Source: Gemmatimonadota bacterium (lineage in GTDB: Bacteria; Gemmatimonadota; Gemmatimonadetes; Gemmatimonadales; Gemmatimonadaceae). Taken from it: a stretch of DNA of 64,000 bases. Within the stretch, counting starts at the first letter, position 1. The number at the start of each line of letters is the position of its first letter. Where the stretch lies: NCBI GenBank assembly GCA_003155795.1, contig PMEM01000071.1:27385-91384 (forward strand), read 5' to 3'. Of the stretch, positions 53,147 to 62,258 are shown one piece after another. Made by a program: the position numbers and the translations under genes. A model generated the notes under the pieces. The model saw nothing but the letters and a program-made list of their open reading frames with translations. It searched no databases and was not told the origin of the DNA.

Positions 53147-53273
53147 CTCACAAAACTGAGAGAAATCATCGGAGTACGTCGAGGATAGCGATGATGAACT
53201 ACAACAACACTACGTCTCGCGCCTCCGTACGTTGCGCGAGTCCGTGGCTGTCAATGAAGGCTAGCCACCCGGC

Positions 53274-54008
53274 GTGAACCACGCCACGGTAAGACGCACA
53301 CTCGGCTGCGCCGCAGCATTCGTGCTCGCAGCGTGTGGACCACACGTCGTGCTTCCGCCAGTTCCCGCAACACTACCGGACCAGTCCAGTGCAGCCGATA
53401 TCGTGCTCGCCAGAGCACTAGCGCCAGTGCTGCACGTACAGCGCGATGAGCCCTTCGCTCTCGAGAGAGTCGTCGCTGTAGTCAATCCTACGCGTCCCAT
53501 CATCGCCTATCATCTGCTCTGGAGTCACGATATCAATGGCCAGTGGGTGCCCTGGGCAAAGGCGAGCGATGCTGAGGAAGTGTGGGTCGGTTACGATCCG
53601 GGCTCGCGCCGTGCCACAGAAATGTGGACGTACTGGCACGGTGATATCCTGCACACATTGTGGATCGGTAAGGGCCAGCCAGCAGTTGATGTCCAGTGGG
53701 GCAAGCATGGCACCCTTCCGTACGGGGTCGTCGAGAGTGATCTGCCTCGCTCGAGGACGCTGAATCTGTTTTATGCAGCGGAATTCCTACTGTTGCCGGA
53801 TATCGGGCTCGGCAAGGCGAGCCACGGCGGCCCGTGGGGCTTTTTCCACAGTTACGGACGGTACCGCGACTTCTCGCGCATCGTGGAACTGGCACCCCGG
53901 TTAGACGCCGTCGTAACAACCGACGACCCTCGACAGGTGCTCCACGAGATCTTCGGACCACGCCACGCTGATAAGCAGCCGTGGCCGTGGACATCGCACG
54001 AGCGCTAA
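53274..54008 (+). CDS. Hypothetical lipoprotein
   Basis: I do not recognise the family. The GTG at 53274 begins a signal peptide with a lipobox (AFVLAAC), so it is an exported lipoprotein of 244 residues. The mature part has Trp/His-rich stretches (YHLLWSHDINGQWVPW, MWTYWHGDILHTLW, VQWGKHGTLPYG) and looks beta-rich. The ILHTLWIGKGQPAV and GGPWGFFHSYG segments may form a ligand pocket. Relationship to VPS62-like proteins is possible but weak. It is divergent from the FecCD gene. Confidence 0.65.
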   Translation: MNHATVRRTLGCAAAFVLAACGPHVVLPPVPATLPDQSSAADIVLARALAPVLHVQRDEPFALERVVAVVNPTRPIIAYHLLWSHDINGQWVPWAKASDAEEVWVGYDPGSRRATEMWTYWHGDILHTLWIGKGQPAVDVQWGKHGTLPYGVVESDLPRSRTLNLFYAAEFLLLPDIGLGKASHGGPWGFFHSYGRYRDFSRIVELAPRLDAVVTTDDPRQVLHEIFGPRHADKQPWPWTSHER

Positions 54009-54095
54009 CAAGTCGCGTTTCGCTGACGTCAAAGGAGGGCGGCGATACACGACAGACGTGTTTACGCCGAGCGTACTTACTTTGGCAATGGCACC

Positions 54096-55556
54096 ATGAA
54101 ACATCGCGCACTCGGGTCGTTGAGGCTCCTTGCACTGTCGGGAGTTCTTGTAACCGCATGCTCGGACAGCCTGACTCAGGCCGACGTATTGAGCCCCGCA
54201 GCGCCGGTCGACATCACCACCATTAGCGCCGACGCAGCCATAAATGACGCTGCACGCATTTCGTTCGCACCCACCTCCGCAGACTCCGTTCGCGCTCAGT
54301 ACACGTCAGCCGATGGCACCGATCAAGGCGTAACGCCATGGTTCCCCGCCGGACGCGGTCAAATCACGGCTCTCGGATTGCTAGCTGCTACTACCTATGC
54401 CATACTCCTCGAGACTCGCTATGCTGGAAACACAGTGAATGGAGCAGCAACGAATTTCTCGACGCCGCCTTTGCCTCAGGCACTCGCGACTGTCAGTCTC
54501 GCGCTCATTTCCGGAACGCCACCGTCCTCCGGCTATACACTTGCTTCACTGGCTGCACCGAACCATCACGGCTATCTGCTTGCGTTCGATTCAGTGGGAA
54601 GAATTCGCTGGTATCGCGACTTCGGGCAAATCGATGTGCAGGAAGCCAAACAGCAGACGAATGGGGACTTTACGGTGTTCGTTGGAAATTCAATCGGCGA
54701 CAATGCAGCGGCCGGAGCGTTTGTAGAATTGACGCCACAAGGTGATTCAGTTCGCGCAATTTCTGCGATCGGAAGTCCGTACACGGACGGGCATGAGCTA
54801 CAGGTGCAGAGCGACGCGAACGGCCGTCGCATAGCCGATTTCCTTTTCGGATATGACATTCGCACAGTCGATGAATCCGCGTATGGCGGCGGGGCAGCCG
54901 ATCAGGTCGCCGGTCATCAAATTCTGCGTATTGGCACAACAGGGGCTGTGGATACCGTGATGCAGGGCTGGAACTACTGGACGCACACTGACAAGATCGA
55001 TCCCCCGACATCGGATCCATCGATCGATCACCCGAATTCCATCGACTTCGATCTTGATGGAGGGCTGATCGTCTCTTTTCGCAACCTCGGCGCCATCATC
55101 AAACTGGACATGGCAACACATGCTGTAGTCTGGCAACTCGGGGGGGCGAGAAATCAGTTCACCTTTGTGAATGATCCGATGAATGGATTTGGTGGGCAGC
55201 ACTCCGTGCGCGTGCTGCCAAATGGGCACCTTCTCGTATTCGACAATGGAGTCACGCACACTCCGCAGACTTCACGAGCTGTCGAATACGCGCTCGATCT
55301 ATCGGCGAAAACGGCAACGATGGTTTGGCAGTACATGCCAAGCCCGGCACTGTTCAATGAGTTCACGGGCTCGGTGCAGCGCCTGTCAAACGGGAACACG
55401 GTAGTTGCGTGGACCAATGCGGGGTTGTTCGATGAAGTCGCACCTGATGGCACGTTGGTCAATCGAATGCAACTCGACAACGCGCCGGGATCACCGAACA
55501 TGTCTGCTTACAGGGCAATCCGCATAAACAACCTGTATTCGTACGCTCAGCCCTGA
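54096..55556 (+). CDS. Arylsulfotransferase-like lipoprotein
   Basis: The 486-residue product has a lipobox (GVLVTAC) and a fibronectin-like N-terminal part, then a beta-propeller of the ASST (aryl-sulfate sulfotransferase) superfamily: FDSVGRIRWYRDFG, DGHELQV, DHPNSIDFDLDGGLIVSFR, VVWQLGG, GQHSVRVLPNGHLLVFDNG. These repeats with histidines at the blade centres are the family signature, including the histidine region needed for sulfuryl transfer in the enterobacterial enzyme. It is not certain that it is active. Downstream gene is convergent. Confidence 0.8.
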   Translation: MKHRALGSLRLLALSGVLVTACSDSLTQADVLSPAAPVDITTISADAAINDAARISFAPTSADSVRAQYTSADGTDQGVTPWFPAGRGQITALGLLAATTYAILLETRYAGNTVNGAATNFSTPPLPQALATVSLALISGTPPSSGYTLASLAAPNHHGYLLAFDSVGRIRWYRDFGQIDVQEAKQQTNGDFTVFVGNSIGDNAAAGAFVELTPQGDSVRAISAIGSPYTDGHELQVQSDANGRRIADFLFGYDIRTVDESAYGGGAADQVAGHQILRIGTTGAVDTVMQGWNYWTHTDKIDPPTSDPSIDHPNSIDFDLDGGLIVSFRNLGAIIKLDMATHAVVWQLGGARNQFTFVNDPMNGFGGQHSVRVLPNGHLLVFDNGVTHTPQTSRAVEYALDLSAKTATMVWQYMPSPALFNEFTGSVQRLSNGNTVVAWTNAGLFDEVAPDGTLVNRMQLDNAPGSPNMSAYRAIRINNLYSYAQP

Positions 55557-55567
55557 GGCACCGTCAT

Positions 55568-56671
55568 CTACTGTGCCGCAGGCCGGCCATCCTTGTTCCA
55601 TTGCGGGATAGCGCCGTCGGCGAGTATGCGGACAGCGCCTACTCCCGCCTGAATCACTTGCGTCATGTGACGAAAATTGATCCGTGACAACTCATCCGAT
55701 GGACGATGATAGTCAGTGTGCATGTTGTACGTCGACAGCGCGTGCGCCGGAATGCCCATCTGCGCGTAGGCGATGTTGTCACTTCGTTCGAAGAAGTGCT
55801 CGGATGGTCGCGCATCCGCGACAATCGGTAATCCCGCTGCAGTAAACATCGCACCCATCGTCGATCGGGCGTATCCCGTCAACCAGGCGCGTCCCGGGCC
55901 GCCAGCGAGTGAATCGGGGCGACCGATCATCTCGATCTCCAGATTCGAGACAATCGACGTTAGCGCGACCGGTGGGTGCAGGATGAACCATCGTGTACCG
56001 AGCAGACCGACCTCTTCTCCTGTAGTGGCAACAAAAAGGATTGTGCGCTTCGGCCGGAGACCTGCGGCGATCGCCCGCGCGATTTCAATGACGGCAGTCG
56101 TACCAGATGCGTCGTCATCGGCGCCGTTGTAAATCGAATCGCCATTGACAGGCTTGCCGATTCCAAGATGGTCGTAATGCGCGTCAACGAGTACAACTTC
56201 TCGCGCCAGCACCGGATCACTACCTCGGATCATTCCTACAACATTCAATCCTGGCCGGCGCTTATCGGCCGGAAAAGTGTCGAGCGAAGCGAAATCTGTC
56301 AGCAGTGAAAGTCGCTCCTGACCATTGCTGCGGCGAGTCAGTGCTATGGGCACTCTCTGGAAGTAGCCGCTATCTCCAGCAGGCACCAGACCCACTGCGC
56401 CCATCTGCTGCGCGATAAATGTCGCCGCCTTGGCCGAGCCACGCGACCCGGTCATACGACCCTCCATCGAGTCATCTGCAAGCGCGGACATCACCATACG
56501 CACCTGCGATTCCTCGACAGAGCGGTCTGACCCAACTGTAGCAGCCCTCCCGGAACTTGGGCTGGGGGAAGTCCTCGCGGGCACGGTAGCTGATGCGCAA
56601 CCAAGAGTACCATAAATCGCAAGGCAGCTGGTGATCACAGCTCCAATGAAACGATGCACCGATTTGCTCAC
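55568..56671 (-). CDS. M28-family zinc metallopeptidase, lipoprotein
   Basis: The 367-residue protein (GTG at 56671) has a lipobox (YGTLGC) and an M28 aminopeptidase domain with the co-catalytic zinc ligands: VDAHYDHLG (His), NGADDDASGT (Asp), TGEEVGLLG (Glu), an Asp/Glu in EMIGRPD, and a late His in YNMHTDYHRPSD. Short N-terminal residues (SMEGRMTGSRG) match secreted M28 peptidases. It would release amino acids from peptides at the envelope. The frame is open upstream to 56827 but the signal peptide fixes the start. Confidence 0.9.
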   Translation of the reverse strand: MSKSVHRFIGAVITSCLAIYGTLGCASATVPARTSPSPSSGRAATVGSDRSVEESQVRMVMSALADDSMEGRMTGSRGSAKAATFIAQQMGAVGLVPAGDSGYFQRVPIALTRRSNGQERLSLLTDFASLDTFPADKRRPGLNVVGMIRGSDPVLAREVVLVDAHYDHLGIGKPVNGDSIYNGADDDASGTTAVIEIARAIAAGLRPKRTILFVATTGEEVGLLGTRWFILHPPVALTSIVSNLEIEMIGRPDSLAGGPGRAWLTGYARSTMGAMFTAAGLPIVADARPSEHFFERSDNIAYAQMGIPAHALSTYNMHTDYHRPSDELSRINFRHMTQVIQAGVGAVRILADGAIPQWNKDGRPAAQ

Positions 56672-56774
56672 GTGCTTGAGTCCCTGAGAGTGAATAGTGG
56701 AATGTCCGTTACCGGCTAAATTTCTCCGGTTTTCGTATCCAAAGTGATCCAGTTGTCGTGCATATTGTAAGTCC

Positions 56775-57455
56775 ATGCAACGTGCTACAGTTAAAGCGAG
56801 CGCCAAGCTCGGCCTCCTCGTCATCATACTGGTTGCGTCGTTTGGCTTTGTACATCATCTGGAACTGACCCACGGCGGAATAAAGGCTTTCGCCGAGCAG
56901 GCTCGCGGGCTGAGGGACGCCCCGTATGCCATACCGCTGTTTCTGCTGCTCTACGCGATCGCCGGTACGCTCGGAGTGCCCGGCTCGATCCTTACGCTGA
57001 CCGGCGGCGCAGTATTTGGTTTCGAGCTCGGAACTCTCCTCAACTGGATCGGGGCGACAATCGGGGCGATTGGCGGCTACTGGCTGGCAAGATTCCTCGG
57101 AAGGGACGCAATCGAGCGGATTGGCGGCCGAAAGATCTACGCGCTTGAGAGACTCGCCGACTCGCACGCTTTTTCGACGATCCTGAGGCTTCGACTCATT
57201 CCGGTGGTTCCATTCACCGCCGTGAACTTCGCGTCCGGCCTTGTCGGGCTCGATTTCGCCTCATACCTGGCAGGGACGATGATCGGCGATCTGCCAGTGA
57301 CCGCAGCTTACACGTATTTCGCAGATTCCCTGCTATCGGGTGTGGCCGGAGCCCGGCGGATCGCGCTACTCCATGCGTCCATAGCCGGCGGCGTGTTGAT
57401 ACTCCTGTCCTTCCTTCCGAGCCTCGTGAAAAGAGTCCGAAAGAACCGAGCTTGA
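56775..57455 (+). CDS. TVP38/TMEM64-family membrane protein
   Basis: The 226-residue protein has six or so membrane helices and the VTT (SNARE-associated) domain, related to DedA: LGVPGSILTLTGGAVFGF, GATIGAIGGYWLARFLGRDA, then LRLRLIPVVPFTAVNFASGLVGL. Proteins of this kind are thought to move lipids across the membrane; no fixed substrate is known. The stop overlaps the -35 box of the GntR promoter, so the two genes have separate promoters. Confidence 0.88.
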   Translation: MQRATVKASAKLGLLVIILVASFGFVHHLELTHGGIKAFAEQARGLRDAPYAIPLFLLLYAIAGTLGVPGSILTLTGGAVFGFELGTLLNWIGATIGAIGGYWLARFLGRDAIERIGGRKIYALERLADSHAFSTILRLRLIPVVPFTAVNFASGLVGLDFASYLAGTMIGDLPVTAAYTYFADSLLSGVAGARRIALLHASIAGGVLILLSFLPSLVKRVRKNRA

Positions 57456-57480
57456 CAGTTCGCGAGATGAGATATAGTGT
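57452..57480 (+). promoter_or_regulatory. Sigma-70-type promoter of the GntR-ABC operon
   Basis: TTGACA at 57452-57457 (perfect -35) overlaps the stop of the TVP38 gene. The -10 is either TAGTGT (57475, spacer 17) or TATAGT (57473, spacer 15). The predicted start lies near 57487 and the message begins about 27 bases before the GntR ATG. The -10 overlaps the operator described next. Confidence 0.7.
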
Positions 57481-57498
57481 ACTAGGTAACCGGTACAC
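57477..57498 (+). promoter_or_regulatory. Inverted repeat GTGTAC-N10-GTACAC, likely GntR operator
   Basis: A 22-base dyad with 6-base perfect arms lies over the -10 element and just ahead of the GntR (YtrA-type) gene, the usual place for an autorepressor site. The GTGTA...TACAC pattern fits the known YtrA-type sites in general form. Binding would block the promoter. Confidence 0.7.
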
Positions 57499-57513
57499 CA
57501 TAACACCCACGTT

Positions 57514-57900
57514 ATGCTCATCTCGTTGGACCCACAGGACACGAGGCCGATCTACGTTCAGATAGTCGACGAGGTCAGGCGGGCGCTTGTTCTCGGGACG
57601 CTGGGGGCCGATGATCCGCTCCCATCAGTGCGTGATCTGGCCGTAAAGCTTCGGGTCAATCCGAATACGGTAAGCCAAGCCTATCGCGATCTTGAACGAC
57701 AGGGGATGGTTTACGTTCGCCGCGGACAGGGCACCTACGCGAGCCCCGGACAGCAGGGCGGAGCCGAGCGGCGCCTGCTTGCCGATGGCGTCGCCGAGCG
57801 CGCCCTGCACGAGGCACGACGCAATGGACTGACCGTCGAGGAACTGATCGAAGCGATACGCATCCACGACAACCAACGCTCGAGCGAGGAATCGCAATGA
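57514..57900 (+). CDS. GntR-family transcriptional regulator, YtrA subfamily
   Basis: The 128-residue protein consists of the winged helix-turn-helix domain (QIVDEVRRALVLGTLGADD, then LPSVRDLAVKLRVNPNTVSQ and the wing VRRGQGTYAS) and a short helical tail, without a ligand-binding domain. This length and layout mark YtrA-type regulators, which repress their own ABC operon and respond to cell-wall antibiotics in Bacillus. Its stop overlaps the ABC ATPase start as ATGA (57897-57900). Confidence 0.92.
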   Translation: MLISLDPQDTRPIYVQIVDEVRRALVLGTLGADDPLPSVRDLAVKLRVNPNTVSQAYRDLERQGMVYVRRGQGTYASPGQQGGAERRLLADGVAERALHEARRNGLTVEELIEAIRIHDNQRSSEESQ

Positions 57901-58820
57901 CGACCGCCCTACCAACGCGGATCAATGGCGGCGATCTCGCCGTCGATACACGAGGATTGACAAAGCGATTTGGAGATCAGGTTGCTCTCAGCGATGTGTC
58001 AGTACAAGTCCCGGTCGGCGCTGTTTATCTACTGGTGGGCCCGAACGGTGCCGGTAAGAGCACCACGCTCAAGATACTCCTCGACCTGGTACGCACAGAC
58101 CAGGGCACTGCCGAGGTATTTGGCCTCAACTGTCGGGAGCGTGCGCCAGAGGTCCGCGCGAATATCGGTTACGTACCTGAGCGACCAGATTGGGGCTACG
58201 GTTGGATGCGCGTTGGTCGGCTGCTGAAACACCACGCGCTGTATTACCCGACATGGGACGCGGACTACGCGACCAAGCTGGCGCAGAAGTTCGAGCTTCG
58301 GATGGATCGGAAGATCGGCGTTCTGTCCAAGGGTCAGGCTCGCCGAGTTCATCTTACAATGGCTCTCGCGCACAGGCCGCCACTGCTTCTGCTGGATGAA
58401 CCCACTGACGGACTTGATCCGCTTATGCGAGACGAAACGTTGGGCGTGATCGCAGACCATCTGGCCGATTCTCCGACGACTGTTGTGCTTTCCACTCATC
58501 ATGTGGAAGAAGTAGAACGGCTTGCAGATCATATCGGTGTGTTGAGAAACGGTGAATTGCGTGCACAGATGTCGCGTACGGATCTGGATGCAGGACTGCG
58601 GCGATATCGAGTCGAGGTGCCGGAGCGGTGGGCAGGAGCGCCGTCGCTCAACGGAAGCGTGCTACGTCGTGTGACGTCAGCTCGTGAGGTTCAATGGACG
58701 GTGTGGGGTCAGGAAGCAGACGTACTGCAGAAATTGACAGCCGCAGGCGGAACTGTCCGGGAGGTAGCACCACTCTCGTTGCTCGACGCTACTCTGGCGC
58801 TACTCAACCCGAACGATTGA
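57897..58820 (+). CDS. ABC transporter ATP-binding protein (YtrB-like)
   Basis: A 307-residue ATPase with Walker A GPNGAGKSTT, Q loop YVPERPD, the unusual signature LSKGQARRVHLTMALA in place of LSGGQ, and Walker B LLLLDEPTDGLDP. A C-terminal extension after STHHVEEVE... forms the linker domain typical of antibiotic-resistance ATPases. It overlaps the GntR gene and is 6 bases ahead of a permease gene. It probably takes part in export or sensing of cell-wall stress, as in YtrBCDEF. Confidence 0.9.
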   Translation: MTTALPTRINGGDLAVDTRGLTKRFGDQVALSDVSVQVPVGAVYLLVGPNGAGKSTTLKILLDLVRTDQGTAEVFGLNCRERAPEVRANIGYVPERPDWGYGWMRVGRLLKHHALYYPTWDADYATKLAQKFELRMDRKIGVLSKGQARRVHLTMALAHRPPLLLLDEPTDGLDPLMRDETLGVIADHLADSPTTVVLSTHHVEEVERLADHIGVLRNGELRAQMSRTDLDAGLRRYRVEVPERWAGAPSLNGSVLRRVTSAREVQWTVWGQEADVLQKLTAAGGTVREVAPLSLLDATLALLNPND

Positions 58821-58826
58821 CATCCA

Positions 58827-59615
58827 ATGACATCAACCACATTGCACCCGACTCCCGAGCCGCGCACTGTAGCAGCCGAACAATTTCGCGCGGTCGGCAT
58901 TGCCATTCGGACTGAAGCATACTTCTACCTTGGCGCGCTGCTCGTGCTTGCGATCCTTATTTTCGCCAGCACAATTCGCATGGTGCACATGCATCCGTCA
59001 TCCGGCGGACGCAGTGGGTTCGTTTATGGAGCGGCCGGAGCGGTACCGATATTCGCGATGGCGTTCCTCATTCCGTTCGGCGTCTGGCGGTCAGAAGATC
59101 CGTCGCGTCGTGCATACCACTGGACGATGCCGGTAGCGCGCGGTCCGCACACAATCGTAAAATTTCTATGCGGCTGGGCGTGGCTGATGATTGCAACGGC
59201 GGTGTATCTGATATTCGTGGTTGGGCTGGCCGTCGGTATTTCACTGATCACTGGTGACCCGAATCGTGTTGCTGCCGGCGCTGGATGGGAGTGGATTCTA
59301 GCCTTCACTGCTACGACGCTCGGGTATCTTCTGACATCGATACCCGTAATAGGCAGCGATCACGCCTGGCGCTGGATCGGGGGACTCTTCCTCGCGTTCT
59401 GGGTTCTTATCGGCGTGTCCGCGTCGTTCGGCCTGCCGGACATGAGTATTGCGCTACGCTCAATATGGGATGGATCGTACGGGCTCAAGGCGGCAGTCTT
59501 CGGGCTTGAGCGGTGGGGTGGCCCGACCATGAGTGCGTGGCTGGTTGCGATGCCGCTCTGGATCATCGGATCCGCAATAGCTGTCACACTCGTCTCATAC
59601 CGGCATCGGGAATAG
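58827..59615 (+). CDS. ABC transporter permease of the GntR operon
   Basis: The 262-residue protein has about six membrane segments (for example YLGALLVLAILIFASTI, IFAMAFLIPFGVWR, LMIATAVYLIFVVGLAVGIS) and no recognised substrate-binding domain. Position after the YtrB-like ATPase makes it the cognate permease, in the style of ABC2 permeases that lack separate binding proteins. RSEDPSRRAYHWTMPVAR between helices 2 and 3 is a typical cytoplasmic coupling stretch of ABC-2 permeases. The cargo is unknown. It is convergent with the DUF3037 gene. Confidence 0.82.
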   Translation: MTSTTLHPTPEPRTVAAEQFRAVGIAIRTEAYFYLGALLVLAILIFASTIRMVHMHPSSGGRSGFVYGAAGAVPIFAMAFLIPFGVWRSEDPSRRAYHWTMPVARGPHTIVKFLCGWAWLMIATAVYLIFVVGLAVGISLITGDPNRVAAGAGWEWILAFTATTLGYLLTSIPVIGSDHAWRWIGGLFLAFWVLIGVSASFGLPDMSIALRSIWDGSYGLKAAVFGLERWGGPTMSAWLVAMPLWIIGSAIAVTLVSYRHRE

Positions 59616-59628
59616 AACTATTCTGCGC

Positions 59629-60021
59629 TCACACAACCAGTTCCAGGAACAACGCATCAAGCTCTGCATTCACGTCGCTGCAGACGCCTTCGTGCACAGG
59701 TCCCGCTTGAATCACATCTGACCGCGGAGCGGTAAGCCAGTGGAACCGTTCGGAAGGTGATCCGAACGACAGCGTACCGCCTGCGTCATCGGCCAGCGAT
59801 GCAGCCTTGAAGGTTGTCAGGTAGCGTACGAGCAGCTCAACATCGACGTACGGTGCGCGCACGGCGAGGGCCGCGCGCTCCACCAGAACTCTAAGTCCCA
59901 CGAACTGTTCAGTGGGGGCGTGAAGTATCACGCCAACAGGCACTTTGCAGCCGATATGCACATGCGGCACAACGTGCAGCACCGCAAAATTGTATGGAAT
60001 CGTGTGATCAGACGGTGTCAC
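59629..60021 (-). CDS. DUF3037 protein
   Basis: The GTG at 60021 gives 130 residues; the frame extends to 60126 but that overlaps the kinase gene. NFAVLHVVPHVHIGCKVPVGVIL and the later VGLRVLVER match DUF3037, a small domain that often accompanies HipA-like kinases. The function is unknown; toxin-antitoxin-like association has been suggested for related pairs. Overlaps the end of the HipA-like gene region by a few bases only at the boundary. Confidence 0.75.
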   Translation of the reverse strand: MTPSDHTIPYNFAVLHVVPHVHIGCKVPVGVILHAPTEQFVGLRVLVERAALAVRAPYVDVELLVRYLTTFKAASLADDAGGTLSFGSPSERFHWLTAPRSDVIQAGPVHEGVCSDVNAELDALFLELVV

Positions 60022-60025
60022 GGCA

Positions 60026-60868
60026 TCACCGCCGAGCCGTTCGTTGAAGCGGCACCTCTGACAGCTTTTCCGCACGCACCTTGGAGGCAGTAAGCGCAAA
60101 GGCACGCGGGCTGGCGAGACGCTCATTCAGATACGAAGCGTAGCGCGCGCGCGCCTGGGCCGGCGTGTCACCATCGGCCTGGAAGGCTGCGTCAGCAAGC
60201 AACGCATCCGGCACCTGTTCCAGCACACCTGATACGACATCACTGGTAAGTACTGCAGCCATCTGCTCGTCGACCGAAGCCACGTCCTGTGCGTGAGTGA
60301 GCAGTACGTGATCGCGGATCAGAGGAAACGGCGAGTGTACACGCGCCGTATCGACGGAGGCCCAGTCGTGGTGTGCGTACAGCGCTGCACCATGATCGAT
60401 AAGCCATGGTGAGCGTTCCCAGATCATCATGTTGGTGTTGCGCGCCGTACGATCCGGATTGGTCAGAAGCGCATCGAGCCAGACAACGCGCGTAGCCAGT
60501 CGCGCGTCGATCAGATCACCGGCTGCAGTTGCGTCGAAGTTGAACGCGCCATCGAGATAACGAAGCGCAACGTTGATACCGTGACTCTTGCGGAGGATGT
60601 CACTTATTTCCGGATCGGGCTCGCTTCTACCAAACGTCTCCGACAGCTGCACGAGCGCGAGGTCTGGCACTGGCAGCTCAAGCGCCATGGCGAGCATTCC
60701 ACTGATGAGCTCCGCGACGAGCGCTTTGGCGCCCTGGCCAGCACCACGAAACTTTACAACGAAGAGACCGTCATCGGTGTCGACAATGGCGGGGAGCGAC
60801 CCTCCCTCGCGGAGCGGCTGGACATACCGTCGGGCCGAAAGCGTTGGGAGGGTGCGAGAGGGTGTCAT
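60026..60868 (-). CDS. HipA-like Ser/Thr kinase family protein
   Basis: The 280-residue protein (ATG at 60868; other starts at 60889 and 60940) resembles the kinase part of HipA. FVVKFRGAGQGAKALVAE holds the likely ATP-binding lysine, TNPDRTARNTNMMIW contains the catalytic Asp and Asn, and WLIDHGAALY is the metal-binding DFG-like Asp. HipA phosphorylates glutamyl-tRNA synthetase to cause dormancy; this shorter family may not. A DUF3037 gene follows directly, but no HipB-like helix-turn-helix antitoxin is seen, so a classic HipBA module is not present. Confidence 0.78.
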   Translation of the reverse strand: MTPSRTLPTLSARRYVQPLREGGSLPAIVDTDDGLFVVKFRGAGQGAKALVAELISGMLAMALELPVPDLALVQLSETFGRSEPDPEISDILRKSHGINVALRYLDGAFNFDATAAGDLIDARLATRVVWLDALLTNPDRTARNTNMMIWERSPWLIDHGAALYAHHDWASVDTARVHSPFPLIRDHVLLTHAQDVASVDEQMAAVLTSDVVSGVLEQVPDALLADAAFQADGDTPAQARARYASYLNERLASPRAFALTASKVRAEKLSEVPLQRTARR

Positions 60869-61034
60869 GCGGTGAGAATATAGCGGCATATTGGACGGCA
60901 CTGACGCGATAGGAATGTTGATGACTCCCGCCCTGATCATCGAATCCAGAAGCTTGCCAGCTGCCGAGGTGCGCGCGCGACACCCCCCGTGCGATCGCGA
61001 CGATGACGAGAGAGTCGAGCGCAGCCGCGCCGGG

Positions 61035-62258
61035 TCAGCAATTGACCGTTTTCTCGAGCATGTCTCCGAACACGCGGAAGATCTTCTGCATCTGGATCTG
61101 CTTGTAGGGAAACACGTCGGCGGAATCCATTGCGTGGACGATCATTCCGGTTCCAGCCTCGAACAACAACAGACGTCCATCGCGTGTCTCTGCGCAATCG
61201 ATCGCGAAGTAATCCAGTCCGAGCAACCGCGCAACGGCTCCGAGCGCGACGCTGTGCCGCGCGGCGAAGTCCTCGTCGAACCCTTCCATGCAGCGGGCTT
61301 CCTCCGCACGCCGGTCGGCGCTCTCGTGCATACCGGCATTCAGGTAGTGCACCATCCATTCGGTGGAGATAGCAAGGTGCGCAAGGTAGGGGCGTCCGGC
61401 AATGAAGACTATCCTGTACTTGCGGAAGCGGCCGTCGGCGCTGCTGTAGTCGACGAAAGAGGCGATATAGAACTCGGGGCAGTCGGCGCCGCGAAGATAG
61501 TCGTGCAGCTCGTGAGTATCGCCGATTCTCACGAGCCCGTTGCCGGCATGAGAGTCAACCGGCCGCGCGATGATCGGAAAGTGGTCGTCAGGCAGCAGTA
61601 GGGTCAGCGATGCGCTGCCATCGGCGACGCGCAGGAGGTCTTCCCGCGGGACGCGTACGTTGCGCGGTGCCATGATCTCGGGAACGAAGCGGAAGAGCTG
61701 CCACATCCGGTCCCGGGTCATCTCTGCGATGCGGTGCGCCTGACGATTGATTACCGGGCAGGGCCATGTCGCGACGGCGTCGGCGAGTCGGGCCAGCAGG
61801 TATTTGTTCTCGTCCGATTCGGCAGCGCAAACGAATACAATATCGTGATCCGGGAGCGGGTCCGGTAACGGCAGCGCGGCCATGACGTGCGCGTAATACA
61901 CCGTGGTGTCGGATTCGTCGAGGAGGAAGTCGAGCGGTGTGTTCGCCATGAAGTCACCCGGCGCGCACAACGCGAGAACGCGGAGGCCACTACCGCTGCC
62001 GTGCACGCAGCGGTATACGCGAGCGATGTCCAGCGCGACCGCCTGAATCGCGAGCCCTTTCTCTCGCTCACCAGTAAGCTGGACTATCGTGGACAGATCC
62101 ATCAGCGCAGCTGCGTCTTCGGCATTCGCCGAGATGCGGGAGGCGAGCGACGCGACTATTGCACCGCGATCCTCGCCGTGATAGATCACACGGGCGAGTC
62201 TGGCGAGCCCGAGGATAGTGGGGACCGATCCGTGATCCTGAATCTCCACTGGTGACAT
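61035..62258 (-). CDS. TPR/ATP-grasp domain protein (RimK-like ligase fold)
   Basis: Residues 1-90 form helical, TPR-like repeats (AEDAAALMDLSTIVQLTGER, KGLAIQAVALDIARVY). A Rossmann-type pre-ATP-grasp part follows (LRVLALCAPGDFMANTPLDFL, DHDIVFVCAAES), then an ATP-grasp domain: RDRMWQLFRFVPEIMAP, FPIIARPVDSHAGNGLVRI and the metal-binding end LLLFEAGTGMIVHAMD. ATP-grasp enzymes join a carboxylate to an amine or thiol through an acyl phosphate. The ATG at 62258 overlaps the decarboxylase stop (TGATG), so the two are translated together. The substrate is unknown. Confidence 0.8.
   Translation of the reverse strand: MSPVEIQDHGSVPTILGLARLARVIYHGEDRGAIVASLASRISANAEDAAALMDLSTIVQLTGEREKGLAIQAVALDIARVYRCVHGSGSGLRVLALCAPGDFMANTPLDFLLDESDTTVYYAHVMAALPLPDPLPDHDIVFVCAAESDENKYLLARLADAVATWPCPVINRQAHRIAEMTRDRMWQLFRFVPEIMAPRNVRVPREDLLRVADGSASLTLLLPDDHFPIIARPVDSHAGNGLVRIGDTHELHDYLRGADCPEFYIASFVDYSSADGRFRKYRIVFIAGRPYLAHLAISTEWMVHYLNAGMHESADRRAEEARCMEGFDEDFAARHSVALGAVARLLGLDYFAIDCAETRDGRLLLFEAGTGMIVHAMDSADVFPYKQIQMQKIFRVFGDMLEKTVNC

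Noticed and set aside
60026..60868. Complete HipBA toxin-antitoxin module
   Set aside because: No HipB-type helix-turn-helix gene adjoins the kinase, and the partner is DUF3037.
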